DNA of 64,000 nucleotides from Pseudomonas chlororaphis subsp. chlororaphis (GCF_003945765.1 NZ_CP027712.1:2046001-2110000), one strand, 5' to 3'. Numbered from the stretch's first letter, positions 9,170-18,286 are shown. The notes: generated from the sequence alone by a model not told the origin. Made by a program: numbers and translations.

Positions 9170-11314
9170 ATGACCCAAGCCATCCGTTACGAAAAGGGCC
9201 AGGACCAGATCGTCGTTCTGACCATCGACATGCCGGGCCAGAGCGCCAACACCATGAACGCGGTGTACCGCGAGGCCATGGCCGCTTGCGTGGCCCGCCT
9301 GCAAGCCGAGCAGGAATCGATTGCCGGGGTGATCGTCACTTCGGCGAAAAAGACCTTCTTCGCCGGCGGTGACCTCAATGAATTGATCAAGGTCGGCAAG
9401 CCCGAAGCCCAGGCCTTCTATGACATGGTGCTGACTCTCAAGGGCCAGCTGCGGGCCCTGGAGACCCTGGGCAAGCCCGTGGTAGCGGCGATCAACGGCG
9501 CGGCCCTGGGCGGTGGCTGGGAGATCTGCCTGGCCTGCCATCACCGAGTGGCGCTGGACGATTCGTCGCTGCAGGTCGGCCTGCCGGAAGTGACCCTCGG
9601 CCTGCTGCCGGGCGGTGGCGGGGTGGTGCGCATGGTGCGTTTGCTGGGGCTGGAAAAAGCCCTGCCGTATCTGCTGGAGGGCAAGAAGGTCCGACCGCAG
9701 CAGGCGCTGAAAGCCGGCCTGATCGACCAACTGGCCAGCGACCGCGACGACCTGCTGGCCAAGGCCAGGGCGTGGATTGTCGCCAACCCGGCGGCCAAAC
9801 AGCGCTGGGACGTGGCTGGCTACCAGATCCCCGGGGGCACGCCGTCGCACCCGAAAGTCGCGCAGATGCTGGCCATCGCGCCGTCGATCCTGCGCAGCAA
9901 GACCCAGGGCTGCCTGCCGGCGCCGGAGAAAATTCTCTGTGCGGCAGTGGAGGGCGCCCAGGTCGATTTCGATACCGCGCAGTTGATCGAAGCCCGCTAT
10001 TTCACCGAGCTGACCACCGGCCAGGTGGCGAAAAACATGATCGGCACGTTCTGGTTCCAGCTCAATGAGATCAATGCCGGTGGCTCCCGGCCCCAAGGCT
10101 ACGCGCCCTATGTGACCAGGAAGGTCGGGGTGCTGGGTGCCGGGATGATGGGCGCCGGGATCGCCTATGTCAGTGCGGTGGCCGGCATCGAGGTGGTGCT
10201 CAAGGACATCAGCCTGGCGGCGGCCGAGAAGGGCAAGGCCCATTCGGCAGCGCTGCTGGAGAAGAAGGTCGCCCGTGGCCAATTGAGCGCCGAACAGCGT
10301 GACGCCACGCTGGCGCGGATCCGCACCACCGAGCAGGACGCCGACCTGGCCGGGTGCGACCTGATCATCGAGGCGGTGTTCGAGGATCGCGAGCTCAAGG
10401 CCAGGGTCTCGGCGGCGGCGCAGCAGGTGGTGGGGGCACAGGCGGTGATTGCGTCCAACACCTCGACCTTGCCGATCAGCGGCCTCGCCAGGGCCGTACC
10501 GGATCAAGGCAAGTTCATCGGCCTGCATTTCTTCAGCCCGGTGGAAAAAATGCCCCTGGTGGAAATCATCAAGGGCGAGCAGACCAGCGACGAAACCCTG
10601 GCGCGCGGTTTCGACTTCGTCCAGCAGATCAAGAAGACCCCGATCGTGGTCAACGACAGCCGCGGCTTTTTCACTTCGCGGGTGTTCGGTACCTTCACCA
10701 ACGAAGGCATTGCCATGCTCGGTGAGGGTGTGGCCGCGCCGATGATCGAGACCGAGGCGCGCAAGGCGGGCATGCCGATCGGCCCGCTGGCGATCTGCGA
10801 CGAGGTTTCCCTGAGCCTGCTGAGCCATATCCGCCAACAGACTGCCAAGGACCTGCAGGCCGAAGGCAAGCCGTTGCCGGAGCATCCGGCCTTCGCCGTG
10901 ATCGACCTGCTGCTCAATGAGTACAGGCGCCCAGGCAAGGCGGCGGGCGGTGGTTTCTACGATTACCCGGCCGGGGGGCAGAAGCATTTGTGGCCGCAAC
11001 TGAAAACCCGCTTCGAGAAAGCCGACGGGCAGATTTCGCCGCAGGACGTGCGCGACCGGTTGTTGTTCGTGCAGGCCATCGAAACCGTGCGTTGTGTGGA
11101 GGAGGGCGTGCTGCGCTCGACGGCCGATGCCAATATCGGTTCGATTTTCGGTATCGGCTTCGCAGCCTGGACCGGCGGGGCCTTGCAGTTCATCAACCAG
11201 TACGGCCTGAAGGACTTTATCGCCCGGGCCCAGTACCTGGCCGAGCAATATGGCGAGCGTTTCGCGCCGCCGGCGCTGCTGCTGGAGAAGGCCGCCAAGG
11301 GCCAGTTGTTCTGA
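9170..11314 (+). CDS. Bifunctional enoyl-CoA hydratase / 3-hydroxyacyl-CoA dehydrogenase (FadB/FadJ-like)
   Basis: This protein has 714 residues. Residues ~1-210 form a crotonase domain with an oxyanion-hole region 'FFAGGDLNELIK' and the acidic helix 'INGAALGGGWE'. Residues ~310-490 are an NAD-binding domain starting 'VGVLGAGMMGAGIAYV' (Rossmann GxGxxG), and the remainder are 3-hydroxyacyl-CoA dehydrogenase C-terminal domains with 'SRGFFTSRV'. It hydrates enoyl-CoA and oxidises the hydroxyacyl-CoA. It shares an operon with the upstream thiolase, 25 bases apart. Confidence 0.93.
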   Translation: MTQAIRYEKGQDQIVVLTIDMPGQSANTMNAVYREAMAACVARLQAEQESIAGVIVTSAKKTFFAGGDLNELIKVGKPEAQAFYDMVLTLKGQLRALETLGKPVVAAINGAALGGGWEICLACHHRVALDDSSLQVGLPEVTLGLLPGGGGVVRMVRLLGLEKALPYLLEGKKVRPQQALKAGLIDQLASDRDDLLAKARAWIVANPAAKQRWDVAGYQIPGGTPSHPKVAQMLAIAPSILRSKTQGCLPAPEKILCAAVEGAQVDFDTAQLIEARYFTELTTGQVAKNMIGTFWFQLNEINAGGSRPQGYAPYVTRKVGVLGAGMMGAGIAYVSAVAGIEVVLKDISLAAAEKGKAHSAALLEKKVARGQLSAEQRDATLARIRTTEQDADLAGCDLIIEAVFEDRELKARVSAAAQQVVGAQAVIASNTSTLPISGLARAVPDQGKFIGLHFFSPVEKMPLVEIIKGEQTSDETLARGFDFVQQIKKTPIVVNDSRGFFTSRVFGTFTNEGIAMLGEGVAAPMIETEARKAGMPIGPLAICDEVSLSLLSHIRQQTAKDLQAEGKPLPEHPAFAVIDLLLNEYRRPGKAAGGGFYDYPAGGQKHLWPQLKTRFEKADGQISPQDVRDRLLFVQAIETVRCVEEGVLRSTADANIGSIFGIGFAAWTGGALQFINQYGLKDFIARAQYLAEQYGERFAPPALLLEKAAKGQLF

Positions 11315-11418
11315 GGCTGAAGGGATTGAAGTGATGCATCGCGGGGCTTGCCTTGATCGGGCGTTTCAAGGCAGGCTCTGGGGTGTTCATTATTCCCATC
11401 ACGTGTCAGGTATTTTTT

Positions 11419-12147
11419 ATGTCGCTACGCATCTGCATTCTGGAAACCGACATCCTGCGTCCAGAATTGGTCGATCAATATCAGGGTTACGGGCAGATGT
11501 TTCAGCGCCTGTTTTCACAGCAGCCCATCGCTGCCGAATTTACCGTCTACAACGTGATGCAGGGCCACTACCCGAGCGACGACCAAAGCTTCGACGCTTA
11601 CCTGGTCACGGGTAGCAAGGCCGACTCCTTTGGTACCGACCCTTGGATTCAAACTCTCAAGACCTACCTGCTGGAGCGTTATAAGCGCGGCGACAAACTG
11701 CTGGGCATCTGCTTTGGCCATCAGTTGCTGGCGTTGCTGCTGGGCGGCAAGAGCGAACGTGCGACCCAGGGCTGGGGCGTGGGTACCCACAACTACAAGC
11801 TGGCGGCCAGGGCGCCGTGGATGAGCCCGGTGGTGGAAGAGCTGACGCTGTTGATCAGCCATCAGGACCAGGTGACTGCCTTGCCGGAAAACGCCACGGT
11901 CATCGCTTCCAGCGATTTCTGCCCGTTCGCGGCCTATCACATCAATGATCAGGTGCTGTGCTTCCAGGGCCACCCGGAGTTTATCCACGACTATTCGCGG
12001 GCCTTGCTGGACCTGCGCCAGCAGCACCTGGGCGAACAGATCTATCAAAAGGGCATCGCCAGCCTGGACCGGGATCATCACGGCAGCACCGTTGCCGAGT
12101 GGATGATGCGTTTTGTGGCGCACAAGCCGCAGACCGGATCGGTTTGA
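11419..12147 (+). CDS. Class I glutamine amidotransferase (GMP synthase-like)
   Basis: This protein has 242 residues from ATG 11419; the open frame upstream to 11353 has no ribosome site. It has the Rossmann-like class I amidotransferase fold with the nucleophile elbow 'LGICFGHQLL' (Cys98) and the His/Glu pair in 'CFQGHPEF'. No synthetase domain is attached, so it either hydrolyses glutamine for a separate partner or deglutamylates a small molecule, as for gamma-glutamyl-polyamine hydrolases. It lies 104 bases after the FadB-like gene and is followed by a REP remnant. Confidence 0.88.
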   Translation: MSLRICILETDILRPELVDQYQGYGQMFQRLFSQQPIAAEFTVYNVMQGHYPSDDQSFDAYLVTGSKADSFGTDPWIQTLKTYLLERYKRGDKLLGICFGHQLLALLLGGKSERATQGWGVGTHNYKLAARAPWMSPVVEELTLLISHQDQVTALPENATVIASSDFCPFAAYHINDQVLCFQGHPEFIHDYSRALLDLRQQHLGEQIYQKGIASLDRDHHGSTVAEWMMRFVAHKPQTGSV

Positions 12148-12160
12148 ATCTTTAAGCGCA

Positions 12161-12215
12161 TCGCGAGCAGCTCGCTTCTACAAAGACTTCAAAGCCCTTG
12201 TAGGCGAGCAGCTGC
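12161..12215. repeat. Degenerate REP pair
   Basis: TCGCGAGCAGCTCGCTTCTAC on one arm and TGTAGGCGAGCAGCTG on the other are degraded copies of the GGAGCGAGCTTGCTCGCGA REP class, inverted to each other, between two convergent genes. Confidence 0.6.
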
Positions 12216-12237
12216 ATTGCGTTCTGCGGAGGTGTTT

Positions 12238-13206
12238 TCAATCTTGGGGGGTGAGGTCTCGCAGACCTGCTAAAACCTCCGAGGTACTGCGCATGATCTC
12301 CCTCAGGGCCTCCACCAGGGCGGAAGCGGCCGGGGATAATCCGACGCCGGAAAGTCGAGAGACGCCAATCTGCTCCAATACCAGTGGTTCGAAAGCGGGC
12401 AGACGAACAATCTCAGTGCGGTATGCCGGATCAAATGCCACCGACTGCGGCAAAATGCCCAGAAGATCCGTCTGCCTGAGTAACCAAAGAATATTGAACA
12501 TGGACACCGTTTCGATGGTGGCATGGGGCGGATCGATATTTTCCCGATAAAAAATATTATCGAATTGCTTGCGCAAGGTTGTTTCCGTATGTGGGAGCAG
12601 CCACGCCTCGCGAGCGAGTTGTTCAAGTTTGACGTCGGGTTGCTGGGCAAATGGGTGATCCCGTCTCGCAACAATAATGGCGTTTTCGCTGAATAGAGCC
12701 TCCTGAGCCACAACCGCGCTGGTATTAACGTCGGACAGCCTTCCAATCAGGAAATCAAGTTCGCCTGATATGAGCCGAGGGGTGAGTTCAGTACTCACCC
12801 CATCGACAATTTTGATCCGGATGTCAGGACGGGATGACCTGAGTCGTGCGATCGCCGCGGGTACGAGGTAACTCGATCCTGTGAGCACACAACCTATCGC
12901 GACCCGCCCGGCATAGCCTCTGCCCAGCGCGTCGATTGCGTGCGAAACATGGTCGATCTGGGTGAGGACCATCCGGCTGCGATCGACAAAGGCTTGCCCA
13001 AGCTCCGTAGGCATCACGCCTCGGCGGCCCCGGATAAAGAGCGGGGCGCCCACCGCTTCCTCCAGATCCTGCAACAGCTTGGTAGCCGTGGGCTGCGAAA
13101 GATGAAGTGCGCGCGCCGCATGCAAGATGCTGCCGTACTCAACCAGTGCAATCGCTAAGCGGAAATGCCTTACCGTCGCCCATCGTTCAAGCCTGTCGAG
13201 TTTCAT
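12238..13206 (-). CDS. LysR family transcriptional regulator
   Basis: This protein has 322 residues from ATG 13206, chosen over ATG 13218 because TGGAAT sits about 9 bases before it. The N-terminal winged helix-turn-helix (residues ~10-65) contains 'GSILHAARALHLSQPTATKLLQDLEEAVG' (in parts), then a linker helix and a two-lobed effector domain with 'GRVAIGCVLTGSSYLVPAAI'. It is close to the galactose-binding GbpR type. It is divergent from the SnoaL-like gene, its likely target. The intervening DNA is unusually AT-rich. Confidence 0.9.
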   Translation of the reverse strand: MKLDRLERWATVRHFRLAIALVEYGSILHAARALHLSQPTATKLLQDLEEAVGAPLFIRGRRGVMPTELGQAFVDRSRMVLTQIDHVSHAIDALGRGYAGRVAIGCVLTGSSYLVPAAIARLRSSRPDIRIKIVDGVSTELTPRLISGELDFLIGRLSDVNTSAVVAQEALFSENAIIVARRDHPFAQQPDVKLEQLAREAWLLPHTETTLRKQFDNIFYRENIDPPHATIETVSMFNILWLLRQTDLLGILPQSVAFDPAYRTEIVRLPAFEPLVLEQIGVSRLSGVGLSPAASALVEALREIMRSTSEVLAGLRDLTPQD

Positions 13207-13227
13207 TTGGTATTCCATTTTCTGATA

Positions 13228-13247
13228 TCACACTAAATATAATGTGA
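13228..13247. promoter_or_regulatory. Inverted repeat between LysR and SnoaL-like genes
   Basis: TCACA (13228-13232) and TGTGA (13243-13247) form an inverted repeat with an AT-only 10-base centre. It also satisfies the T-N11-A pattern of LysR sites. It lies 22 bases upstream of the LysR gene start, so autoregulation plus divergent control is likely. Confidence 0.4.
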
Positions 13248-13420
13248 ATTTACGGATAGCAAAACCCTCCCTAGAATGAATTCGGACATGATCGTTCTGC
13301 CTTGGTCGACACTTTGATACGACGTTGTACGCGTGATTTATATATTGATCGCAAGTACTTCTCGGCACTTTGCTCAACCAGGGAATATTTAGGCTTTTAA
13401 CCGTGAGAGGAGTTTGCCCA

Positions 13421-13846
13421 GTGAGCGCCAAAAAACTGGAAGTCGTAAAAAAGTATTTTCAATATTGCGTAGATGGCAAAGATGCTGAACGAGTACTTGA
13501 GTACTTCGATGCCGATGTCATTGTGCATAGGCCCGACTGCGACGCTCCCATTCGTGGTGTTAGCAACTTCAAGCGGGCCTTGCGTGAACATGTGCTGGAA
13601 CGATATGAATCAATAACCACCACATTCAGCAAAGAGGTTGTTACTGATGATGTGGTCGTTGTTCATTTGACCCATCACGCTCGTGGGTCGAACACATGGC
13701 ACGGTTTTGATGTGCGGGGTAAGGATGTAACCTGGACGGCATTGACTTATTTCCGTTTCAACGATTCAGGCAAGATCGTTGAAGAGATAGTAGAACGAAA
13801 CGAATTGTTCATGGCCAGGCAACTTGGAATTGTTGAATACACTTAA
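13421..13846 (+). CDS. SnoaL-like / NTF2-fold protein
   Basis: This protein has 141 residues from GTG 13421, with GAGAGGAG at 13405-13412. The sequence 'VVKKYFQYCVDGKDAERVLEYFDADVIVHRP' (in parts), 'IRGVSNFKRALREHV' and 'WTALTYFRFNDSGKIVEEIVERNE' matches the small alpha+beta SnoaL-like polyketide cyclase/ester cyclase family, including the His/Asp pocket residues. Substrate unknown; family members include cyclases, isomerases and hydrolases. The gene is visibly less GC-rich than its neighbours, with codons such as GTT, GAT and AAA common, suggesting acquisition with the adjacent LysR gene. Confidence 0.75.
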   Translation: MSAKKLEVVKKYFQYCVDGKDAERVLEYFDADVIVHRPDCDAPIRGVSNFKRALREHVLERYESITTTFSKEVVTDDVVVVHLTHHARGSNTWHGFDVRGKDVTWTALTYFRFNDSGKIVEEIVERNELFMARQLGIVEYT

Positions 13847-14014
13847 GAAATGCATGCAGCCATGCAATTCAAAACTGACGGTATGGTGTTGGCTCGTCCT
13901 GCAAAAAAGATAACCCGGTTCATCTTAGCCTGATGGTGGGCGTGAGCCGAGCCGGGTTGTTGCGCCCAGCTCCAGCTTGTCGCTCTACGGTCGCTGCCCA
14001 AGGCGACTCTTGAT

Positions 14015-14986
14015 TCACAGCCACCCCGAGCGCTTGAAGCTCGCCCACAACCCCGTACAGCCCAGCACCAGAAACGCCAGCACACCGAAGTAGCCGTAGT
14101 GCATCTTCAGCTCGGGCATGTTGTCGAAGTTCATTCCGTAGATCCCCGCCACTGCGGTCGGGAACGCCAGGATCGCCGCCCAGGCGGCGAACTTGCGTTG
14201 CACCACGCTTTGTCGCGACGCCTCCAGCAGGACGCCGATCTCGATGGTCTGGCTGGCGATGTCACGCAAGGTCGCCAGGTCTTCCATCTGCCGGGTGACA
14301 TGGATCTGCACGTCGCGAAAGTACGGGCGCATGTTCTTGTCGATAAAGGGGAAGCTGAGCTTCTGCAGCTCTTCGCTGATCTCCACCATTGGCGCTACAT
14401 AGCGGCGCAGGCGCAGCACATCGCGGCGCAGGCTGTGGAGGTGCTGGATATCCCGCTCGTTGAGCGAACTGCACAGCACGCTGTGCTCCAGTTCGTCGAT
14501 CTCGGCATGGATCGCTTCGCTGACCGGCTGGTAGTTCTCGGTGACGAAATCCAGTAGCGCGTAGAGCACGAAGTCTTCGCCGTGCTCCAGCAGCAGCGGT
14601 CGTGCCTCGCAGCGCTGGCGCACGAAGCCATAGGATTTGGAGTGGCCATTGCGGGCAGTGATGATGTAGCCGTTGCCGGCAAAGATATGGGTTTCGATGA
14701 ACTCCAGCTTGCCGGCTTCGCGCACTGGGGAGTAGGTGACGATAAACAGCGCGTCGCCGAAAGTTTCGAGTTTCGGCCGGCTGTGTTTTTCCAGGGCGTC
14801 CTCGATGGCCAGTTCGTGCAGGTTGAACTGGCGTTGCAGATTGGCCAGTTCCTGGGCGTTGGGTTCTTCGAGGCCGATCCAGACGAAGTGCCCGGGTTTG
14901 GCGGCCCAGGCCGCCCCTTCGTCGAGGGTGATGTCCGTGACTCTTTTACCCGCGCTGTAGACTGCGGCGGCAACAACTCTACCCAT
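14015..14986 (-). CDS. CorA-type magnesium/cobalt transporter
   Basis: This protein has 323 residues. It has a long cytosolic alpha/beta and helical domain followed by two C-terminal membrane helices (residues ~265-285 and ~298-318). The signature 'YGMNFDNMPELKMHYGY' (abbreviated) between the helices contains the GMN selectivity loop. It forms a homopentameric inner-membrane channel for Mg2+ or related divalents. It is monocistronic, followed by the SnoaL-like gene in convergent orientation. It is distinct from the ZntB-type relative at 46557. Confidence 0.93.
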   Translation of the reverse strand: MGRVVAAAVYSAGKRVTDITLDEGAAWAAKPGHFVWIGLEEPNAQELANLQRQFNLHELAIEDALEKHSRPKLETFGDALFIVTYSPVREAGKLEFIETHIFAGNGYIITARNGHSKSYGFVRQRCEARPLLLEHGEDFVLYALLDFVTENYQPVSEAIHAEIDELEHSVLCSSLNERDIQHLHSLRRDVLRLRRYVAPMVEISEELQKLSFPFIDKNMRPYFRDVQIHVTRQMEDLATLRDIASQTIEIGVLLEASRQSVVQRKFAAWAAILAFPTAVAGIYGMNFDNMPELKMHYGYFGVLAFLVLGCTGLWASFKRSGWL

Positions 14987-15088
14987 GGTTCCTGTTCGCT
15001 TCTTCTTATCGAAATGAGGAATGAGACTTCGTGCAGCTTAGCCCCATGACTGATCAGAGTCAGCCTGTTGGGTGGAGTTCGCCGGCAA

Positions 15089-15117
15089 TAAACAAGCCCG
15101 CACGCGGCGGGCTGTTT
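15089..15117 (-). terminator. Terminator of the acyltransferase gene
   Basis: On the minus strand AGCCCGCC pairs with GCGGGCT around CGCGT and is followed by TGTTTATT, directly after the stop at 15118. Confidence 0.8.
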
Positions 15118-15840
15118 TCAGACGGCCTGTAGCTGGCGGTCCATCGACTCGATGCATTCGCGCATCTGTTCGCGACACTGCTCGATCAGCCTCGGCATGT
15201 CGTCCAGGCTCAGCCCGGCGGTGGGGATCGCCGGCAGCGAGCGGATCAGGATCCTGCCACTGCGCCAGCGGTTGAGGCGCATATGGCGGATGTAGCTGCT
15301 GGCGCACACCGGGACGATCGGCACGCCGGCGGCGATGGCCATCTGGAAGGCGCCTTTCTTGAACGGCAGCAGGTCCTCGCCGAGGTTGCGGGTGCCTTCC
15401 GGGAAGACCCAGATCGAGGTGTCCTTGTGTTGCAGGGTGTGGGTGGTGGTCAACATCGAGCGGCGCGCCTTGTGCGCGTTGCCACGGTCGATCAACACAT
15501 TGCCCGCCAGCCAGAACAACTGGCCGAACAGCGGCACCCATTTCAGGCTCTTTTTACCGATGCACACGGTGCGCCGGGGCACCACGTTGCCGAACACGAA
15601 CAGGTCGTAGTTGGACTGGTGGTTGGCGATGATCACGCAGCTCTTGGGCTTGTCCATCAGCGGCCCGACTTCGGCCTTGACCCGCAGGCGCAGAATGCAC
15701 ATGGCCGGCAAGGCATACAGGCGCGCGCACAGGCGGCTGTTATCCGGGTTGAACGGGCGGCACAGCCCCAGCACCACGCCGAGAATCCCCGCTGCAACAA
15801 AATGCAGGCCCATCAATAACATACGAAACAGATACAGCAT
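15118..15840 (-). CDS. 1-acyl-sn-glycerol-3-phosphate acyltransferase (PlsC type)
   Basis: This protein has 240 residues. An N-terminal hydrophobic segment (residues ~1-30) anchors it in the membrane. The acyltransferase motif NHQSNYD (NHxxxxD, about residue 73) and the phosphate-binding 'FPEGTRN' (about 142) are both intact, followed by 'PIVPVCASSY'. It acylates lysophosphatidic acid to phosphatidic acid in phospholipid synthesis. Pseudomonads have several paralogues, so its specific role is uncertain. It is monocistronic with its own terminator. Confidence 0.93.
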   Translation of the reverse strand: MLYLFRMLLMGLHFVAAGILGVVLGLCRPFNPDNSRLCARLYALPAMCILRLRVKAEVGPLMDKPKSCVIIANHQSNYDLFVFGNVVPRRTVCIGKKSLKWVPLFGQLFWLAGNVLIDRGNAHKARRSMLTTTHTLQHKDTSIWVFPEGTRNLGEDLLPFKKGAFQMAIAAGVPIVPVCASSYIRHMRLNRWRSGRILIRSLPAIPTAGLSLDDMPRLIEQCREQMRECIESMDRQLQAV

Positions 15841-16005
15841 CTACAGGCCCACCGGGGACAAAAGGTGGCGCAGTGTACGGATGTGCACTGTTTTCGGCAA
15901 TTACCTGTATAGAAGGAGAAGATGGCCGATGTTTAAGCGCATGTTTCCGACTCTTTGCTCAGCGGCGAACTAGAGCGTCGCACAGTCTTTCTCGTGGTGC
16001 GGGCA

Positions 16006-16033
16006 TAAAAAAGCCCGACGCGCAGGTCGGGCT
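16006..16033 (-). terminator. Terminator of the crotonase gene
   Basis: On the minus strand AGCCCGAC pairs with GTCGGGCT and is followed by TTTTTTATG, about 20 bases beyond the crotonase stop. Confidence 0.9.
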
Positions 16034-16054
16034 GGTGGGCGGCGGGCCCAGGCT

Positions 16055-16744
16055 TCAGCCCAGGTGTTCCTGATCGAGGATGATCGCGTTGTCCAGGGCT
16101 TCCAGTAGCGCCTTGCGCACTTTCAGCTTGGTGTTCTTGTGGGCGGTCATGTTGATCTTCTTCAACTGACGCGCGGCGGCCAGGGCGGCGCCTTGCAGTT
16201 CCTCGACGCTCACCACCTTATCGAGGAAGCCGGCATCCACCGCGCCTTGTGGGTCGAACATCTCGCCATTGATCACCGAGCGGTGCAGTGCGGATTTGCG
16301 CAGGCGGTCACGGGCCAGCTCGATGCCGGCGTGGTGCATGGTCATGCCGATCTGCACTTCGTTCAGGCCGATACTGAACGGGCCTTCGACGCCGATGCGG
16401 TAATCCGCGGACAGCAGCAGGAACGCGCCCTTGGCCACGGCGTGCCCAGAGCAGGCGACGATGACGGGGAAGGGGTGTGACAGCAGGCGGCGGGCCAGGG
16501 TCGATCCCGAGGTCACCAGGCTCACGGCTTCTTTAGGGCCGGCGGTCATCACTTTCAGGTCGTAGCCACCCGACAGAATGCCGGGCTGCCCGGTGATGAT
16601 CACCACCGCGCGATCGGTGACGGCCTGGTCCAGCGCGGCATTGAAGGCGGCAATCACGTCCGGGGAAATGGCATTGACCTTGCCATTGCTCAAGGTCAGG
16701 GTCGCGATACCGTCTTCGAGGTGGTAAGAAATCAACTCACTCAT
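16055..16744 (-). CDS. Crotonase/enoyl-CoA hydratase family protein
   Basis: This protein has 229 residues, at the short end of the crotonase family. The first oxyanion-hole element is 'GILSGGYDLKVM', the second 'SGHAVAKGAFLLLSADYRIG' (abbreviated), and the active-site loop 'SIGLNEVQIGMTM' carries one Glu. AAGGAA precedes the ATG. It acts on an acyl-CoA; annotation as enoyl-CoA hydratase is by family only. It stands alone between the acyltransferase gene and tRNA-Ser. Confidence 0.88.
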   Translation of the reverse strand: MSELISYHLEDGIATLTLSNGKVNAISPDVIAAFNAALDQAVTDRAVVIITGQPGILSGGYDLKVMTAGPKEAVSLVTSGSTLARRLLSHPFPVIVACSGHAVAKGAFLLLSADYRIGVEGPFSIGLNEVQIGMTMHHAGIELARDRLRKSALHRSVINGEMFDPQGAVDAGFLDKVVSVEELQGAALAAARQLKKINMTAHKNTKLKVRKALLEALDNAIILDQEHLG

Positions 16745-17062
16745 GACGCAATTCCTTGTATTGAAGTGGGGCAGACGTTACCCACGGTCACAGGTCAGGT
16801 AAAGCGCTGTGACTGACTGGTGAGTCAGCCCTTTCTGGCCTGACAAGCGTAGCCGGCCACTTGGGGCGCGGATCGACCCTCCTATATAGCTGCCAGCCAG
16901 GCCAGAGATTGGCCGGTTTGCCATGGCGCTGATGCCAGCGCAGTACCGGAATCCGAAGAAATGTCTTAAGCGCATGAAAATTCTCAAAAAAACCTTTGCC
17001 ATCAGAAAAGCTTTCGACTACATTAGCGCGCCTCGACAGACTGAATCGGTTTGACGAGACAC

Positions 17063-17152
17063 GGTTGGGTGTCCGAGTGGCTTAAGGAGCACGCCTGGAA
17101 AGTGTGTATACAGGAAACTGTATCGAGGGTTCGAATCCCTCCTCAACCGCCA
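17063..17152 (+). tRNA. tRNA-Ser (anticodon GGA)
   Basis: A 90-base gene including an encoded CCA end. The acceptor GGTTGGG pairs with CTCAACC; the anticodon loop reads CTGGAAA (anticodon GGA); a long variable arm (TGTATAC...) is followed by GAGGGTTCGAATCCCTC as T arm. The long variable arm and discriminator G confirm a serine tRNA. A strong terminator follows 14 bases later. Confidence 0.96.
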
Positions 17153-17166
17153 TATTCGATCTACGC

Positions 17167-17203
17167 AAAACCCCTGGTTTCCTCGAGAAACCAGGGGTTT
17201 TGT
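17167..17203 (+). terminator. Terminator of tRNA-Ser
   Basis: AAAACCCCTGGTTTC pairs perfectly with GAAACCAGGGGTTTT around a CTCGA loop; it can act in both directions. Confidence 0.92.
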
Positions 17204-17476
17204 GCTTTCTGGGGCTGCTTAATCGCGGCAGTGGGCGAGCGGCTTCTTTGCTGAACGCCGTTTCCCCGCGATGGTCAAAACCATTACGAGTTCGCAACAG
17301 CCAAGGTTGCTCCAGCAAGGTATCCGATCACGCTGGATACTTGAGTGGTCTTTGGCTTTGTTACCCCTGCGAAGCCTGGCGGTCAGGTCACCTTGAAGGT
17401 GAGGTTTTCCGCCGATATCAGACGGGCATCAGCGTGCGGTTTTCTGTGCCCCGTACTGGCTACGAGGAGACGCGCA

Positions 17477-17761
17477 ATGGTCATTCACTTCAAGGTCGCC
17501 GGGCATCTGGCCTGCGGCCACAAGGGTTCCAATCTCATATCCAGCACCGAGCCGGCGCGGGTCAAATGCCGCAGTTGCCGCAATACCGAGGTGTTCAAGG
17601 AAGCCCGCAAGAATCAGCGCAATGCGGCACGTCGAGCGGCGCGCAAAGCCAAGGCAGAACACGCGGCAAGCGACTGGCGTGCAGCCTGGACCCAGCGGCT
17701 GACGGCCATGGCCGGGTTGCAGCGTCTGCCTCGGGGGTTTGGCGGGCAACCTTACGTTTAG
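17477..17761 (+). CDS. Small basic hypothetical protein with Cys pairs
   Basis: This protein has 94 residues from ATG 17477 with CGAGGAGA about 10 bases upstream; the frame is open to 17345 but without a start signal. Residues 8-40 contain Cys-Gly-His and 'CRSC' ('ACGHKG' ... 'VKCRSCRNTEVF'), a likely zinc knuckle, followed by a strongly basic Arg/Ala/Lys helix 'KNQRNAARRAARKAKAEH'. The combination suggests nucleic-acid binding. No known family recognised. It lies in the 3' flank of tRNA-Ser. Confidence 0.65.
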   Translation: MVIHFKVAGHLACGHKGSNLISSTEPARVKCRSCRNTEVFKEARKNQRNAARRAARKAKAEHAASDWRAAWTQRLTAMAGLQRLPRGFGGQPYV

Positions 17762-17899
17762 CGTTTGTCGCAGGCGATCCACGCTTTCAGGTCTAGAATG
17801 GTCATGCGCATCGAGTGGGGCGATGCTGGTTGTCTGCGGGCGCGGGGTGATATTGCCGGCGTCGGCAGGCTTTGCAGCTACTCAATCGAGAACACCATC

Positions 17900-18271
17900 A
17901 TGTCCACGCACGAACAGGTCACCGAGCATAAATCCTTCTCCGAACCGGATGAGACCCGCGAGTTTTCCAATGGCAAGGCAGAGATCCTGAAGATCGGTCA
18001 GTGTGAAGTGGGACGCTTCACGTTCAAGCCGGGCTGGCGCTGGTCGAACGACATTAAACCGCTGGCGCAGACACCGAGTTGCCAGGCACCGCATTTTCAG
18101 TATCACGTGGCCGGCAGGCTGGCGATCCTGATGGATGACGGCACCGAAATCATCGCCGGGCCGGGTGATATCACCTCCCTGCCTAAGGGACATGACGCCT
18201 GGGTGGTGGGGGATGAAACCGTGGTGGTGGTCGACTGGTTCGGGGCCAGCAACTACGCTCGTAAGGTCTAG
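17900..18271 (+). CDS. Cupin domain-containing protein
   Basis: This protein has 123 residues from ATG 17900. Residues ~40-115 form a single cupin barrel: 'FTFKPGWRWSNDIKP', 'HFQYHVAGRLAILMDDG' (His and Gly of motif 1) and 'AGPGDITSLPKGHDAWVVGDE' (in parts; motif 2 with Pro-x-Gly-His). A metal site is plausible but one of the motif-1 histidines appears replaced, so catalytic activity is uncertain. Related proteins carry a cupin_2 annotation without known substrate. A strong hairpin terminator follows. Confidence 0.8.
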   Translation: MSTHEQVTEHKSFSEPDETREFSNGKAEILKIGQCEVGRFTFKPGWRWSNDIKPLAQTPSCQAPHFQYHVAGRLAILMDDGTEIIAGPGDITSLPKGHDAWVVGDETVVVVDWFGASNYARKV

Positions 18272-18286
18272 GCGAAACACAGTCGC

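Noticed and set aside
13228-13247. Vfr/CRP site for TCACA...TGTGA
   Set aside because: CRP-type sites read TGTGA-N6-TCACA; here the halves are reversed and the centre is 10 bases, so a LysR site is likelier.
15901-16035. Small plus-strand gene between acyltransferase and crotonase
   Set aside because: Only a 14-codon frame with no conservation evidence; the region holds a minus-strand terminator.
17063-17761. Integrative element at tRNA-Ser
   Set aside because: No integrase and no repeat of the tRNA 3' end downstream; the flanking small genes have normal composition.
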